DNA of 18,094 nucleotides from Nanobdellota archaeon (GCA_030690755.1 JAUYGA010000050.1:1-18094); one strand, 5' to 3'. Counted from the stretch's first letter, positions 6,508 through 14,158 are shown. The notes: a model not told the origin generated them from the letters alone. A program made the numbers and translations.

Positions 6508-8424
6508 CTATTTTATAAGCGGTCTTTTTATAATTTCATTATTAAACTCTTTCTGGCCAAGTATGAAATTAAAATGTCTGTCGCTGACGCCATATTTAGT
6601 TGCCACAGCTTCACCTTCGCTACTTTCGGCAACACCTGGCTCCATTCTGAATGTGAATGGCGGTTCTTTTGTATGATCCAGTTTGAAACATTTTAGAGCA
6701 ACATTAGAACATTTTTCATAACCCTGAGCAAGTGGCATGTAGTGCGATACAAAAAGTCCTGTGCCGCCTGTTTGGACAACAAAGTCTATAAAATGAGTTG
6801 AACAGGCAATACCATCCGATGGTGCTGTTCCTGTGAACAACTCATCACAAAGCAGCAATGTCTTATAAGTCATTTTTTGGGCAGTTTCAGTAACAACTTT
6901 ACATTCATAAGCATGTCTAGAACTTGTAGTGCCTATATCTCCAGGGTTAACGCGATGAACTAAGAGCTTGTCTTTAACTGTCATTTCTGCCGCATTTGCA
7001 AAAATAGGAAGTCCTGCTTGGAAGAACGCATAAGTTTGACCAAGACCATTCATATAGGTTGATTTTCCGTTTTCATTAGCGCCTGTTATTATAACAACAT
7101 TTTTTTCAGGTGTCGTTTCAACATTATTAGGCATTACTCTTCTCTCAAAGTGCAATGTGTAAAGAGGATTAAACATATCGACTATAGCGATGTCTATTCT
7201 AGAATCACCTTCAGCAATCTTTGGGAACACAGAGGGATAACCTTTTTCCTGCACTGCTTTTACATAATGCGATGCTGCAGATATTGCTTTGAGCTCTTTT
7301 AGCATGCCCTCAAAAGATACTATTTTTTCATCAAAATTTTCTAGCAAAGGAAAGTTCTGTTCAAGCATCCTCTGCTCAATGAATGACCTAAATGAACTAT
7401 CATAAAAATTTAATATGCCTTCATAAGTTCCGCAAATCCTGCTGTTTTTAAGATATTTAACTTCACCCTTTACTATAGTCTTATTAGAAGGATCCGGCTT
7501 AAATTCCGCCTCGAGAGTAAGTTGAGAAAAAAACAGAGAAAGGTTCAAATTTAATCTTTCTACTAGAGATTTTTTACCCCATTCATTACCAAACTGATCT
7601 AAGATATTTTTCAAGAACTTAAATTTTTGAGAAAATTTTAACTTGAAATCAAATTCCTCATCAGTAAGTCTATTCATCACTTTGCATAAAACTTCATTTC
7701 TGGCAGAAAGACTTTCATTATGATCAACCCTGTACACATAACCCTTTTGTTTGTCGTCATAAAGCTTTTGATATTTATGATAAAACTTTATTAAATCGCT
7801 AGGTTTTACTTTTATCTTGACAACTGGTTCAAGATTTATATCCAGCTTTTGTTTCAACTCTTCTGCTTCAATCAGCCTTGCAGAAAGAGAGTTAGACAAC
7901 TCCTTAATGATTGCAGAATCCTGATAATCCCCCAATGATTCTTTAAATGAAGAAACACATGCAACATAATTTTCGAATCTTTTCAAAGCATGGTGTTCAT
8001 AGGCATGTAAGAAGAAATCTCGTGTTCTGCTATTGCTGTTTACTGCATACATCATATTTTTGAAATCAAAAGGTTTTATTGAAGAGGAATCTATTGCGTG
8101 AGTAAATTTAGGATTTTCTAAAGCCTGCTTTACAATCTGCCGCCTATCATGTATTGTCGACGCATCTGTTTCAAAACCATATACCCAATTTTTTAGAACT
8201 TCAGTTATTTCTTCTGCCGCAGGATCCACCCATTTTTTTTCTGGCTGGTCATTTTCTATGCCAAAAAGGCTGCGTCTCTCTTGTTCTTCTTCACTGAGTT
8301 TTGGCAGCAATCTGTCTTTACCTATGAATTCAGCCATCTTCTCAACAATAAGATCTAGTCCAATATCTGATGGCGATTCTATCACACCAGATTTACTTTC
8401 CGGAATAATCTGAAAATTCCCCAT
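6508..8424 (-). CDS. Divergent MutS-family ATPase lacking recognisable mismatch-recognition domains
   Basis: The 638-residue product ends in a MutS domain V ATPase. It has Walker A GANENGKST at about 448-456, a TTSSRHAYE segment near 500, Walker B LLLCDELFTGT at about 523-533 (the MutS DE-x-x-x-GT signature), and a VSHY motif near 560 in place of the usual THY/H. The preceding 440 residues are mostly helical, with charged coiled-coil-like stretches resembling MutS core/lever domains. The N-terminal GxFxE mismatch-reading motif is absent, as is a C-terminal Smr nuclease domain, so it is neither canonical MutS nor typical MutS2. It probably clamps DNA or a branched structure, but the substrate is unknown. 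Its TATA box lies about 27 bases before the ATG and no Shine-Dalgarno is seen, so a leaderless message is likely. The DHH gene upstream may be a functional partner. Confidence 0.85.
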   Translation of the reverse strand: MGNFQIIPESKSGVIESPSDIGLDLIVEKMAEFIGKDRLLPKLSEEEQERRSLFGIENDQPEKKWVDPAAEEITEVLKNWVYGFETDASTIHDRRQIVKQALENPKFTHAIDSSSIKPFDFKNMMYAVNSNSRTRDFFLHAYEHHALKRFENYVACVSSFKESLGDYQDSAIIKELSNSLSARLIEAEELKQKLDINLEPVVKIKVKPSDLIKFYHKYQKLYDDKQKGYVYRVDHNESLSARNEVLCKVMNRLTDEEFDFKLKFSQKFKFLKNILDQFGNEWGKKSLVERLNLNLSLFFSQLTLEAEFKPDPSNKTIVKGEVKYLKNSRICGTYEGILNFYDSSFRSFIEQRMLEQNFPLLENFDEKIVSFEGMLKELKAISAASHYVKAVQEKGYPSVFPKIAEGDSRIDIAIVDMFNPLYTLHFERRVMPNNVETTPEKNVVIITGANENGKSTYMNGLGQTYAFFQAGLPIFANAAEMTVKDKLLVHRVNPGDIGTTSSRHAYECKVVTETAQKMTYKTLLLCDELFTGTAPSDGIACSTHFIDFVVQTGGTGLFVSHYMPLAQGYEKCSNVALKCFKLDHTKEPPFTFRMEPGVAESSEGEAVATKYGVSDRHFNFILGQKEFNNEIIKRPLIK

Positions 8425-8445
8425 AACATTCTAAAAGAATATTTC

Positions 8446-8455
8446 ATTTATAAAT
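8446..8455 (-). promoter_or_regulatory. TATA box of the MutS-like gene (probable leaderless transcript)
   Basis: The palindromic ATTTATAAAT is preceded on the minus strand by AGAAAG, a purine-rich BRE-like stretch. Its centre is about 27 bases before the ATG. The same 18-base context recurs upstream of the membrane-protein operon near 10953-10970. Confidence 0.65.
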
Positions 8456-8487
8456 CTTTCTACCCAACAGTAGTTACAAATTAGAAA

Positions 8488-9513
8488 TCAAAGTTTAACT
8501 TCTCTCTTGATGTTTGCGACAAACTTAGGAAAATCTTTTATCTTAACGCAGGCCCCGCAGGCATGCTCATGGCCGCCGCCATAACCTTCAACATCCGACA
8601 TTGCCTTTTCGACAATGGCAGGCAGGAAATGATGCTTTGATCTGATGCTCATCTTTACCTCTTCTCCTTTTTCTCTTCCAATGATAACAACACTATCAGG
8701 ATTATTGTATAAGACTTGGTTTGCAAGATCTTTTGTAAAGCTGACATTATCTTCCATGTATGTGAAAACAATCATCTTTCCTTTTTCAGCAATTGCTCTC
8801 TTCAGAAGTTTCTCATAGACCTTTCCGACTTGCAAATATCTTTTATAGATATATTTTCCCTTCGCAGTCGTCTGGTCAAGAATCTCATTCGGATCGTCAA
8901 TCCTCGTCAATGTTTTGACAGACCTCATCACATCGCTTGTCCTTCCTTTCAGGATAAAAGAGAATATGAAAACTAATGTTCCGACTTTGCTTCCGAATAG
9001 CGCCTTGTCAGGATCTTTTATGTCAGGATCCATCAGACCAGGATGCTTTTCCAAAAAATCACCAGCAAAAGGCGGGAAATACCAGTCGCCAATCGCGCCA
9101 ATCATTGCAAGCCACAAATCCTGATTAACAACATAATAACAAAGAGTTGAAGCAGGAATATTGTCTGTTTTTTTATTTATCCTTGGATTAAAATATAATA
9201 CCTTATCGCGCTTCAATGGCTCATGATGATCAACCCAGATGACTGGAATATTTACTGCATTAAGAAAATCCTGATCAACCATCGCAATGTCAAGAATAAA
9301 GACTTTATCTGGCTTGTATTCCTCAACTTTCTTCACATACTGAAAATCTATTTTAGGATTGGTCTTTATGACTATGCCATGGCCTGCTCCGACATACCGG
9401 TAAAACAGCAAAAAAGAAGTTAAGCCGTCAGGATCGTCATGAAAAAAGAAAAGAGGATTCTTGCAATTATCTAGTTCTTCCCTGATTTTATCAAAGTCTT
9501 TCTTTGTCAACAT
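8488..9513 (-). CDS. DHH/DHHA1 family phosphoesterase (RecJ/GAN/NrnA-like superfamily)
   Basis: The 341-residue protein has the ordered metal-binding motifs of the DHH superfamily: HDDPDG at 25-30, LDIAMVD with Asp75, and VDHHEP with Asp95-His96-His97. A C-terminal DHHA1 substrate-binding domain carries SIRSKHH and the GYGGGHEHACGAC glycine loop near 310-322. Members cleave phosphodiester bonds in single-stranded DNA, short RNA or cyclic dinucleotides using Mn2+. Archaeal members include the replisome-associated GAN nuclease. This sequence alone does not show which substrate applies. I chose the ATG at 9513; an in-frame GTG lies three codons upstream. The MutS-like gene follows 63 bases downstream with its own promoter. 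A link to DNA repair is plausible but not proven. Confidence 0.9.
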   Translation of the reverse strand: MLTKKDFDKIREELDNCKNPLFFFHDDPDGLTSFLLFYRYVGAGHGIVIKTNPKIDFQYVKKVEEYKPDKVFILDIAMVDQDFLNAVNIPVIWVDHHEPLKRDKVLYFNPRINKKTDNIPASTLCYYVVNQDLWLAMIGAIGDWYFPPFAGDFLEKHPGLMDPDIKDPDKALFGSKVGTLVFIFSFILKGRTSDVMRSVKTLTRIDDPNEILDQTTAKGKYIYKRYLQVGKVYEKLLKRAIAEKGKMIVFTYMEDNVSFTKDLANQVLYNNPDSVVIIGREKGEEVKMSIRSKHHFLPAIVEKAMSDVEGYGGGHEHACGACVKIKDFPKFVANIKREVKL

Positions 9514-9581
9514 ATATACCACATCCTAAGCCAGATAAAAAAAAGATATCAATATCAATAAGCTGGGAAAGAATCAATTTG

Positions 9582-9590
9582 TTTATAAAG
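9582..9590 (+). promoter_or_regulatory. TATA box for the candidate structured RNA
   Basis: Plus-strand TTTATAAAG lies 15 bases before the 14-bp inverted repeat starting at 9605. Transcription about 26 bases downstream would begin near 9608-9612, at or just inside the left arm. This fit is imperfect, so the assignment is tentative. Confidence 0.45.
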
Positions 9591-9604
9591 GTTTGTATGA
9601 GAAT

Positions 9605-9735
9605 ATGCGCATAGCATCATAAGGTCAAAATTCCATAAACCTAAAATTATCGACGAGCGTTAACGGGGGATGCCCCCTACGGGGAGATAGCTCTTTCCAC
9701 TAACACGTCGAGAATTTTGAGGATGCTATGCGCAT
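9605..9735 (+). ncRNA. Candidate structured non-coding RNA of unrecognised class
   Basis: This 131-base element lies in a protein-free gap. Its ends form a perfect 14-bp inverted repeat (ATGCGCATAGCATC at 9605-9618 and its complement at 9722-9735). Inside is a second long helix, AAAATTATCGACG near 9643-9655 with CGTCGAGAATTTT near 9706-9718, which can continue with GTTA pairing TAAC. The core contains GGGGG-ATG-CCCCC followed by TACGGGG, so the C tract can pair with either G run. Strand is assigned from the upstream TATA box. I checked for motifs of RNase P RNA, SRP RNA, C/D and H/ACA guides, 5S rRNA and tRNA, and none fit convincingly. A DNA-level element such as a small palindrome-ended repeat is the alternative. 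Confidence 0.5.
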
Positions 9736-9740
9736 GCTAC

Positions 9741-9778
9741 GAAAAAAAAGAAAAAGAAAGAAAGAAAAAGGATTAGAA
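9741..9778 (-). terminator. Pyrimidine-rich terminator after the membrane-protein operon
   Basis: On the minus strand a run of about 38 bases is almost entirely T and C (CTTTTTC, CTTTC, TTTTTTTT). It begins about 12 bases after the stop of the 152-residue gene. T-rich tracts of this type end archaeal transcription. It also separates that operon from the structured element at 9605-9735. Confidence 0.55.
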
Positions 9779-9789
9779 AAATCACACAT

Positions 9790-10248
9790 TCAGCGGTTTC
9801 CTAAATATTTTTCTGCTTGATTTCTCGGCATAACAGCTAAAACGTCCATCTGCCCTGCACCACTGTCAATATCCAAGGAATACGTGCAATCTTCAACCAA
9901 TTTTACATTAACCTCAAATGAAGAAACATAGATTTTGTCTGATATGTCATTAACTGAAATGGGAATAGGTTCTCCGTAACCAATCGTCTGGTTGGTTTTA
10001 ATATATCCCTGACAATCATTAGCAAGCAGAAATCTTTCTAACTCTGGCCTTTCAATAAAATCATTATCTGACCAGTCAACTGCAGACACAACCTTCTCAT
10101 TTATACCATCATAACTAAGAATCCTGTTTCCGAACTTAGGCACATAAGCAAGCGATGTCAATGCTGCAACAGCCGCTAAAGTAACTACAGAAAATGCAAC
10201 TTTATCACGCAAAGATACTTTATTCCCCTGCTTCTCTTCTTCTTTCAT
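9790..10248 (-). CDS. Single-span membrane-anchored protein with EF-hand-like loop, unknown function
   Basis: The 152-residue product has a short charged N-terminus, one hydrophobic helix at about 17-36, and a C-terminal domain of about 115 residues likely outside the membrane. Residues 58-69 match an EF-hand calcium loop: Asp58, Ser60, Asn62, Ile65, Glu66 and Glu69, followed by LERFLL as the exiting helix. Asp63 replaces the usual glycine. The rest looks beta-rich and includes two cysteines, in NDCQG and EDCTY, that could form a disulfide. An AGGAGG ribosome-binding site precedes the ATG at 10248. It is the second gene of a two-gene operon, 45 bases after the upstream coiled-coil protein. 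I do not recognise the family. Confidence 0.75.
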   Translation of the reverse strand: MKEEEKQGNKVSLRDKVAFSVVTLAAVAALTSLAYVPKFGNRILSYDGINEKVVSAVDWSDNDFIERPELERFLLANDCQGYIKTNQTIGYGEPIPISVNDISDKIYVSSFEVNVKLVEDCTYSLDIDSGAGQMDVLAVMPRNQAEKYLGNR

Positions 10249-10293
10249 TTTAACCCTCCTGTATAAATTATAAAACTAAATAAAACTAAAAAA

Positions 10294-10902
10294 TCACATC
10301 TTCCTATGCGCCTTTACATAAGCCTCAGCAAATCTTGTTGGAATAACAAGCTCATTTGCCATTGCCATTGCGTTATAAGGAGCGTCTTTTAATATATTAT
10401 TCGAACATTGCTTTGCAGTATCGCTTAACTCAACAATAACTGGAGCCATAACGTCCAACTTAACTTTTCTGCAGTTCATCTCTTTTAGCAAGCCATAAAC
10501 TGAGTTCAGATCATGATCAGAACCAAAAGCAGTTCCTACACTTTTTTGTATTTGGGATTCCAGTTTTAAATTTAAATTTTCCTGCTCACTTCTGACGTAG
10601 CATGCCTGCAAGTTATGTTCCAATTTGCCATTTTTCTCTTCGAGAGAAGAAACCTGTTTTTCCAAACCTCTTATTCGTTTCTGGTAAAGAGGCATATCTT
10701 GAGTTACGAGTCTTTCCATCATATAAGACTTGTTTCGAAGATGATTATTCTCAGAAATTAAAGGTTCAATAACACAATAAGCCGATGCGCTCACTGCAGC
10801 AACTGCAAGACCAACGTAAACAGCAGTTCTTAAGCTGTATTTTGATTTGCTTGAATCATCTGCTTTTCCAAAAAGCGGTTTTTTATTTTCAAATTTAACC
10901 AT
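10294..10902 (-). CDS. Single-span membrane protein with coiled coil, unknown function
   Basis: The 202-residue product has a polar N-terminus, a hydrophobic helix at about 26-47, and a charged heptad-like region at about 50-115 that should form a coiled coil. A small C-terminal domain contains several cysteines. The ATG at 10902-10900 is chosen because GAGGGG lies eight bases upstream; an in-frame TTG six codons earlier would place the Shine-Dalgarno inside the gene. It is the first gene of an operon with the EF-hand-like membrane protein. The pairing of two membrane-anchored proteins with similar topology suggests a shared envelope complex. I recognise no family, and the function is unknown. 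Confidence 0.75.
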   Translation of the reverse strand: MVKFENKKPLFGKADDSSKSKYSLRTAVYVGLAVAAVSASAYCVIEPLISENNHLRNKSYMMERLVTQDMPLYQKRIRGLEKQVSSLEEKNGKLEHNLQACYVRSEQENLNLKLESQIQKSVGTAFGSDHDLNSVYGLLKEMNCRKVKLDVMAPVIVELSDTAKQCSNNILKDAPYNAMAMANELVIPTRFAEAYVKAHRKM

Positions 10903-10955
10903 TATAATTCCCCTCAACAATTAAAACCCTAATAAATCACCATTAAAGAGTAGTC

Positions 10956-10965
10956 ATTTATAAAT
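10956..10965. promoter_or_regulatory. Palindromic TATA box in a divergent intergenic region
   Basis: ATTTATAAAT is a perfect palindrome between the leftward membrane-protein operon (ATG at 10902) and the rightward nreA gene (ATG at 11014). It lies about 58 and 53 bases from the two starts. Minus-strand context AGAAAG looks like a BRE and favours leftward transcription, but one box could serve both directions. Confidence 0.5.
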
Positions 10966-11013
10966 CTTTCTGATGAAAAACAAGATAAAGCCAGATGTAT
11001 TTCTTTCAAAATT

Positions 11014-12261
11014 ATGAAAATCTCATGCATACAATGCAAAGGCAGAAATCCAAAAAACTGCGGAAGAACATTTTGTCCGATAATTGCAAAATCAGAAAGC
11101 CTGTTCAAGATAAAAGAAAAATCACAAAAATCAGAATTTGTAAGTAGTTCTCCTGCGCCGTTCATAGGCCACTACGGATATCCTTTCATAAATGTCGGCG
11201 TCCTATCGCCTATTGAGGAGACAAGCTCAGAAAGATCATGGATCTATGATGCGCCAAGACACTGGTCTGAGAATGATTTCCAGATAAGACAGATTATAGA
11301 TTTCAGATCAAGCTTAGTTAACTCAAGATTCAAAAACCACATAACAAGCGTAAGAAAAAGCGAGAAATTTCTAGACATAAGTAAAGAGATAGGAATGGCG
11401 TCTAAGCCAGTTGATATTGAAGTTAAACTGAAAGACAAGCCGAAATTCCGTCTTAACACCGATGCGCATGCTGCGCCAACCGGACCAGCAGGAGAACTAC
11501 AAAACTTAGAAACAACCTCTAACCCAAAAATTGATTCAAAAGTTGACAAGGTCGTATCAGATGTTCATTTCAAAGCAAATGATGCGATGAAATACCTTTA
11601 CAAGAAAGGATTTGATGAGAATTTTCTGTCAAAACTGCTGAGCGTAGGAAGTATTGGAATGAAAAAAGACCGCCGTCTTGTACCGACAAGATGGGCGATA
11701 ACTGCAGCAGATGATTCAATTGCAAAAACATTGATGGACAAAATTAAAGACTGCAATGAAACAGACTATGCAGCATATTTCGGAGGATACCTCGGAAACT
11801 ATTATCTCATCCTCATGTTCCCAGATGTCTGGAGCTATGAACTTTTTGAAATGTACATGCCAAAAGCAAGCTGGAACACTGCCGAGACAATAGAATACAC
11901 AACAGACCATGAATTCCACAACGGCAGAAAAGACTATGCAGAGAACACTGCTGGAGGATATTACGCGACAAAGCTTGCGCTTCTTGAACATCTCAGCAGC
12001 AAAAAAAGAAAAGGAACATGCCTTGTCTTAAGATTCATAACAGGAGAATATTCTGTTCCTCTAGGAGTATGGGTTGTCAGAGAAGCAACACGAAAATCCC
12101 TTGCCTCACAACCATTGATTTTCTCAGACAAGGAACTCATGCTGAAATATGCAGAAAAGCTCGTCAAGAAGAAATTTGGTTATGACATAACACACGTCCT
12201 AAAAAACAGCTTAATCCTAAAGAATATGAGAACTCAAAGAAAACTGGTAAGCTATATTTAA
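11014..12261 (+). CDS. nreA: NreA-family archaeal DNA repair protein
   Basis: The 415-residue protein matches the archaeal Nre family. It has an N-terminal zinc-binding cluster (Cys5, Cys8, Cys16, Cys21) and then the hallmark SPAPFIGHYGYPFINVGVLSP region at about 47-67. Family-typical WIYDAP, a conserved DVHFKANDAMKYLYKKGF segment and a C-terminal half with LIMFPDVWSYELFEM-like blocks follow. Nre proteins act in repair of DNA damage and bind the sliding clamp PCNA through a C-terminal PIP motif. Here the extreme C-terminus is QRKLVSYI, a plausible PIP box (Gln, Leu, Tyr correctly spaced) with Ile at the last position. No clear Shine-Dalgarno precedes the ATG. It faces away from the membrane-protein operon and is followed 35 bases later by the YggS-like gene. 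Confidence 0.92.
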   Translation: MKISCIQCKGRNPKNCGRTFCPIIAKSESLFKIKEKSQKSEFVSSSPAPFIGHYGYPFINVGVLSPIEETSSERSWIYDAPRHWSENDFQIRQIIDFRSSLVNSRFKNHITSVRKSEKFLDISKEIGMASKPVDIEVKLKDKPKFRLNTDAHAAPTGPAGELQNLETTSNPKIDSKVDKVVSDVHFKANDAMKYLYKKGFDENFLSKLLSVGSIGMKKDRRLVPTRWAITAADDSIAKTLMDKIKDCNETDYAAYFGGYLGNYYLILMFPDVWSYELFEMYMPKASWNTAETIEYTTDHEFHNGRKDYAENTAGGYYATKLALLEHLSSKKRKGTCLVLRFITGEYSVPLGVWVVREATRKSLASQPLIFSDKELMLKYAEKLVKKKFGYDITHVLKNSLILKNMRTQRKLVSYI

Positions 12262-12296
12262 TAAACAAACAATACAAGAATATCCTCTGACAAAAA

Positions 12297-12953
12297 ATGG
12301 GAATCAAAGAAAACATTGAAAAAATAAAAAAAGGAATTCCAGCTGAAGTGACAATAGTCGCAGCTGTGAAATATGCTGATAAAGAACAAATAAAAGAACT
12401 CATAGAAAACGGAATAACAGACATTGGTTTTAACACCTTCCAACAGCTGAAAGAAATTAAAGAAACAGGAATACTGGACAAAAACCAAAACCATACAAAC
12501 GTCAGAATTCATTTCATAGGAAGCCTGCAAAAAAACAAGGTAAAGAAAGTCCTGGAATCTGATGTTTTTCTGATACAGAGCATTGACTCGATAGAACTTG
12601 CAGAAATAGTCAACAAAACAAGCTCGCAACTTGGAATAAAACAAAACATTCTGCTGCAGATAAGAACAGACCAAAAAAAGGAGCATGGAATTGAAATCTC
12701 AGAAATCAACAATGCTGTTCTAAAAATAAGTCAAATGAACAACATAAAACTGATGGGATTAATGACCTTGCCGCCGATAGCTGAAAAAGCTGCATTGACA
12801 GAATGCTTAAAAACAATGAAATTAGAATACGACAAAATATGCAAGGCAGGAACCAAACTTGAATACCTTTCTATGGGAACATCTGAAGACTATGCTCTAA
12901 CGATAGAGAACGGCGCAAATATGGTCAGGATAGGAAGGGCTTTTTTTGAGTGA
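12297..12953 (+). CDS. YggS/PLPBP-family pyridoxal phosphate-binding protein
   Basis: The 218-residue protein has the single-barrel fold of alanine-racemase N-terminal domains without the second racemase domain. The PLP-binding lysine is probably Lys25 in VAAVKYAD. IHFIGSLQKNK matches the conserved HFIGxLQxNK box. LSMGTSEDY and the closing MVRIGRAFF match the phosphate-binding end of the family. These proteins maintain vitamin B6 and amino-acid balance rather than acting as known enzymes. It is a little shorter than the bacterial E. coli form, mainly at the N-terminus. It follows nreA by 35 bases on the same strand and may be cotranscribed. No strong ribosome-binding site is seen. Confidence 0.9.
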   Translation: MGIKENIEKIKKGIPAEVTIVAAVKYADKEQIKELIENGITDIGFNTFQQLKEIKETGILDKNQNHTNVRIHFIGSLQKNKVKKVLESDVFLIQSIDSIELAEIVNKTSSQLGIKQNILLQIRTDQKKEHGIEISEINNAVLKISQMNNIKLMGLMTLPPIAEKAALTECLKTMKLEYDKICKAGTKLEYLSMGTSEDYALTIENGANMVRIGRAFFE

Positions 12954-13036
12954 AAATACAAAACCATTAAAAATAACAAGGAAAATAGGTAAATTAACTT
13001 ACAAATCAAGATATAAAAACTCAGAGGGTGGTTAAT

Positions 13037-13582
13037 ATGGCAGTAAAAATATGGAGATGTATAATTTGCGGAGATAGTTATGTCGGAGAAGACAAACCAA
13101 GTCATTGTCCATTCTGCGGAGCTCATGCAAAAAATATGATACTCGCAAAAAACTGGACTCCTAAGGAAGGCCTTGACATTCCAATAAAAAACCTGACAGA
13201 AAAATCAAAGAAAAATGTTGAAGCAGCGCTGCAGCTTGAGATAAGCAACTCTGCATTCTATTTCTGCTCTGCCGAGAAATGCAAAGATGTTGAAGGAAAA
13301 GCAATGTTCAAAGTCCTTGGAAAAGTTGAAGCTGAACATGCCTCAATGTGGAAGAAAATCCTGCAGCTTTCAAGCATAAATATTGCAAAAGCTGACACGT
13401 GCCCTGTTGAATACATCGACGAACTTCAGGAATCGCATGACAGGGAAAGCAACGCAATAAAACATTATGCGCAATTCAGAGATGAAGCAGTCGAACCAAG
13501 ATTAAAACAGCTCTTCCAGGCCATTGTGGAAGTTGAAACAGACCATCTTGGACTCAGCGAAGAACGCGGGATTAAAAAGTAA
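13037..13582 (+). CDS. Reverse rubrerythrin (N-terminal rubredoxin domain plus ferritin-like diiron domain)
   Basis: The 181-residue protein starts with a rubredoxin-type iron site (Cys8, Cys11, Cys24, Cys27), followed by a four-helix ferritin-like domain. Likely diiron ligands are Glu68, Glu98 and His101 in the EAEH motif, Glu137 in HDRES, and Glu167 and His170 in ETDH. Rubredoxin-first order defines reverse rubrerythrins, which reduce hydrogen peroxide and oxygen in anaerobes. This suggests an anaerobic or microaerobic life. I chose the ATG at 13037 because GAGGGTGG lies five bases upstream; an in-frame GTG three codons earlier falls inside that motif. It sits 83 bases after the YggS-like gene and converges with the DUF1847-like gene. 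Confidence 0.92.
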   Translation: MAVKIWRCIICGDSYVGEDKPSHCPFCGAHAKNMILAKNWTPKEGLDIPIKNLTEKSKKNVEAALQLEISNSAFYFCSAEKCKDVEGKAMFKVLGKVEAEHASMWKKILQLSSINIAKADTCPVEYIDELQESHDRESNAIKHYAQFRDEAVEPRLKQLFQAIVEVETDHLGLSEERGIKK

Positions 13583-13607
13583 AAAAATAAGTTCAGAAAA
13601 ATAAAAA

Positions 13608-14141
13608 TCAGAAAATATCAAACGTCCTATGCTTAAATTTTCGGTCTTTGACAACTAGCGTAGTGGTTGGGGCATTTATCGTCTTTGAAAAAATCAAGTC
13701 ATGACCTAAACAAAAACCGCACTTGACAACAAAATCAACTTTCTTATCATTCAGCGCAAGAGCTTGACCTATAGGATTGCAGGCTGCTTCGACAGCTTCT
13801 GGCTTAATCTGCTTAACCTGGATATCTGACTTGTTGATTCCGCAGACATTGCAACAGACAGAAAAAACCTCAAAATCATAACTCAGAGCAGAATCAACTT
13901 TCTCGCCATAATCCTTAAGACCTTTGCAGTATGCCGCCCCTATCTTTTTGTGACCCATCTTTTTGCAAAAAACCTTAATCTCATCAAGGCGGCTGGAGCA
14001 AGCGCCTGTTTCAGAAACAGTCTCATAAGACGCTTCAAGAAGCTTTCTCATGGCCTTATCAGATTTAGCAGATGACTTATCTAAATCATTATAGAACTTA
14101 ATCAATTCTTCTTTTGTTTTCGGACAGTTTGAAATTATCAT
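13608..14141 (-). CDS. DUF1847-like cysteine-rich, probably metal-binding protein
   Basis: The 177-residue product matches the DUF1847 family. It has KKIGAAYCKGL near the middle, then FEVFSVCCNVCGINKSD. CNPIGQALALN, a CGFCLGHDLIFSK block and the closing TTLVVKDRKFKHR follow. The repeated cysteines suggest a metal or Fe-S centre. The cysteine-rich N-terminal start usual in this family seems missing: here the protein opens with MIISNCPKTKEE and has only one early cysteine. The ATG has AAGGTG five bases upstream and lies 17 bases after the alaS stop, so it is probably cotranscribed with alaS. Family function is unknown. Confidence 0.82.
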   Translation of the reverse strand: MIISNCPKTKEELIKFYNDLDKSSAKSDKAMRKLLEASYETVSETGACSSRLDEIKVFCKKMGHKKIGAAYCKGLKDYGEKVDSALSYDFEVFSVCCNVCGINKSDIQVKQIKPEAVEAACNPIGQALALNDKKVDFVVKCGFCLGHDLIFSKTINAPTTTLVVKDRKFKHRTFDIF

Positions 14142-14158
14142 CTGAACACCTTACAAAA

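Noticed and set aside
9605..9735. RNase P RNA, SRP RNA, H/ACA or C/D guide RNA as identity of the structured element
   Set aside because: The conserved RNase P blocks, SRP helix 8 motif, box C/D sequences, and ACA position after a guide stem are all absent on both strands.
11014..13582. Whole plus-strand block as part of the mobile element
   Set aside because: It is beyond the tRNA-Gly attachment side and encodes typical chromosomal functions (nreA, YggS-like, rubrerythrin).
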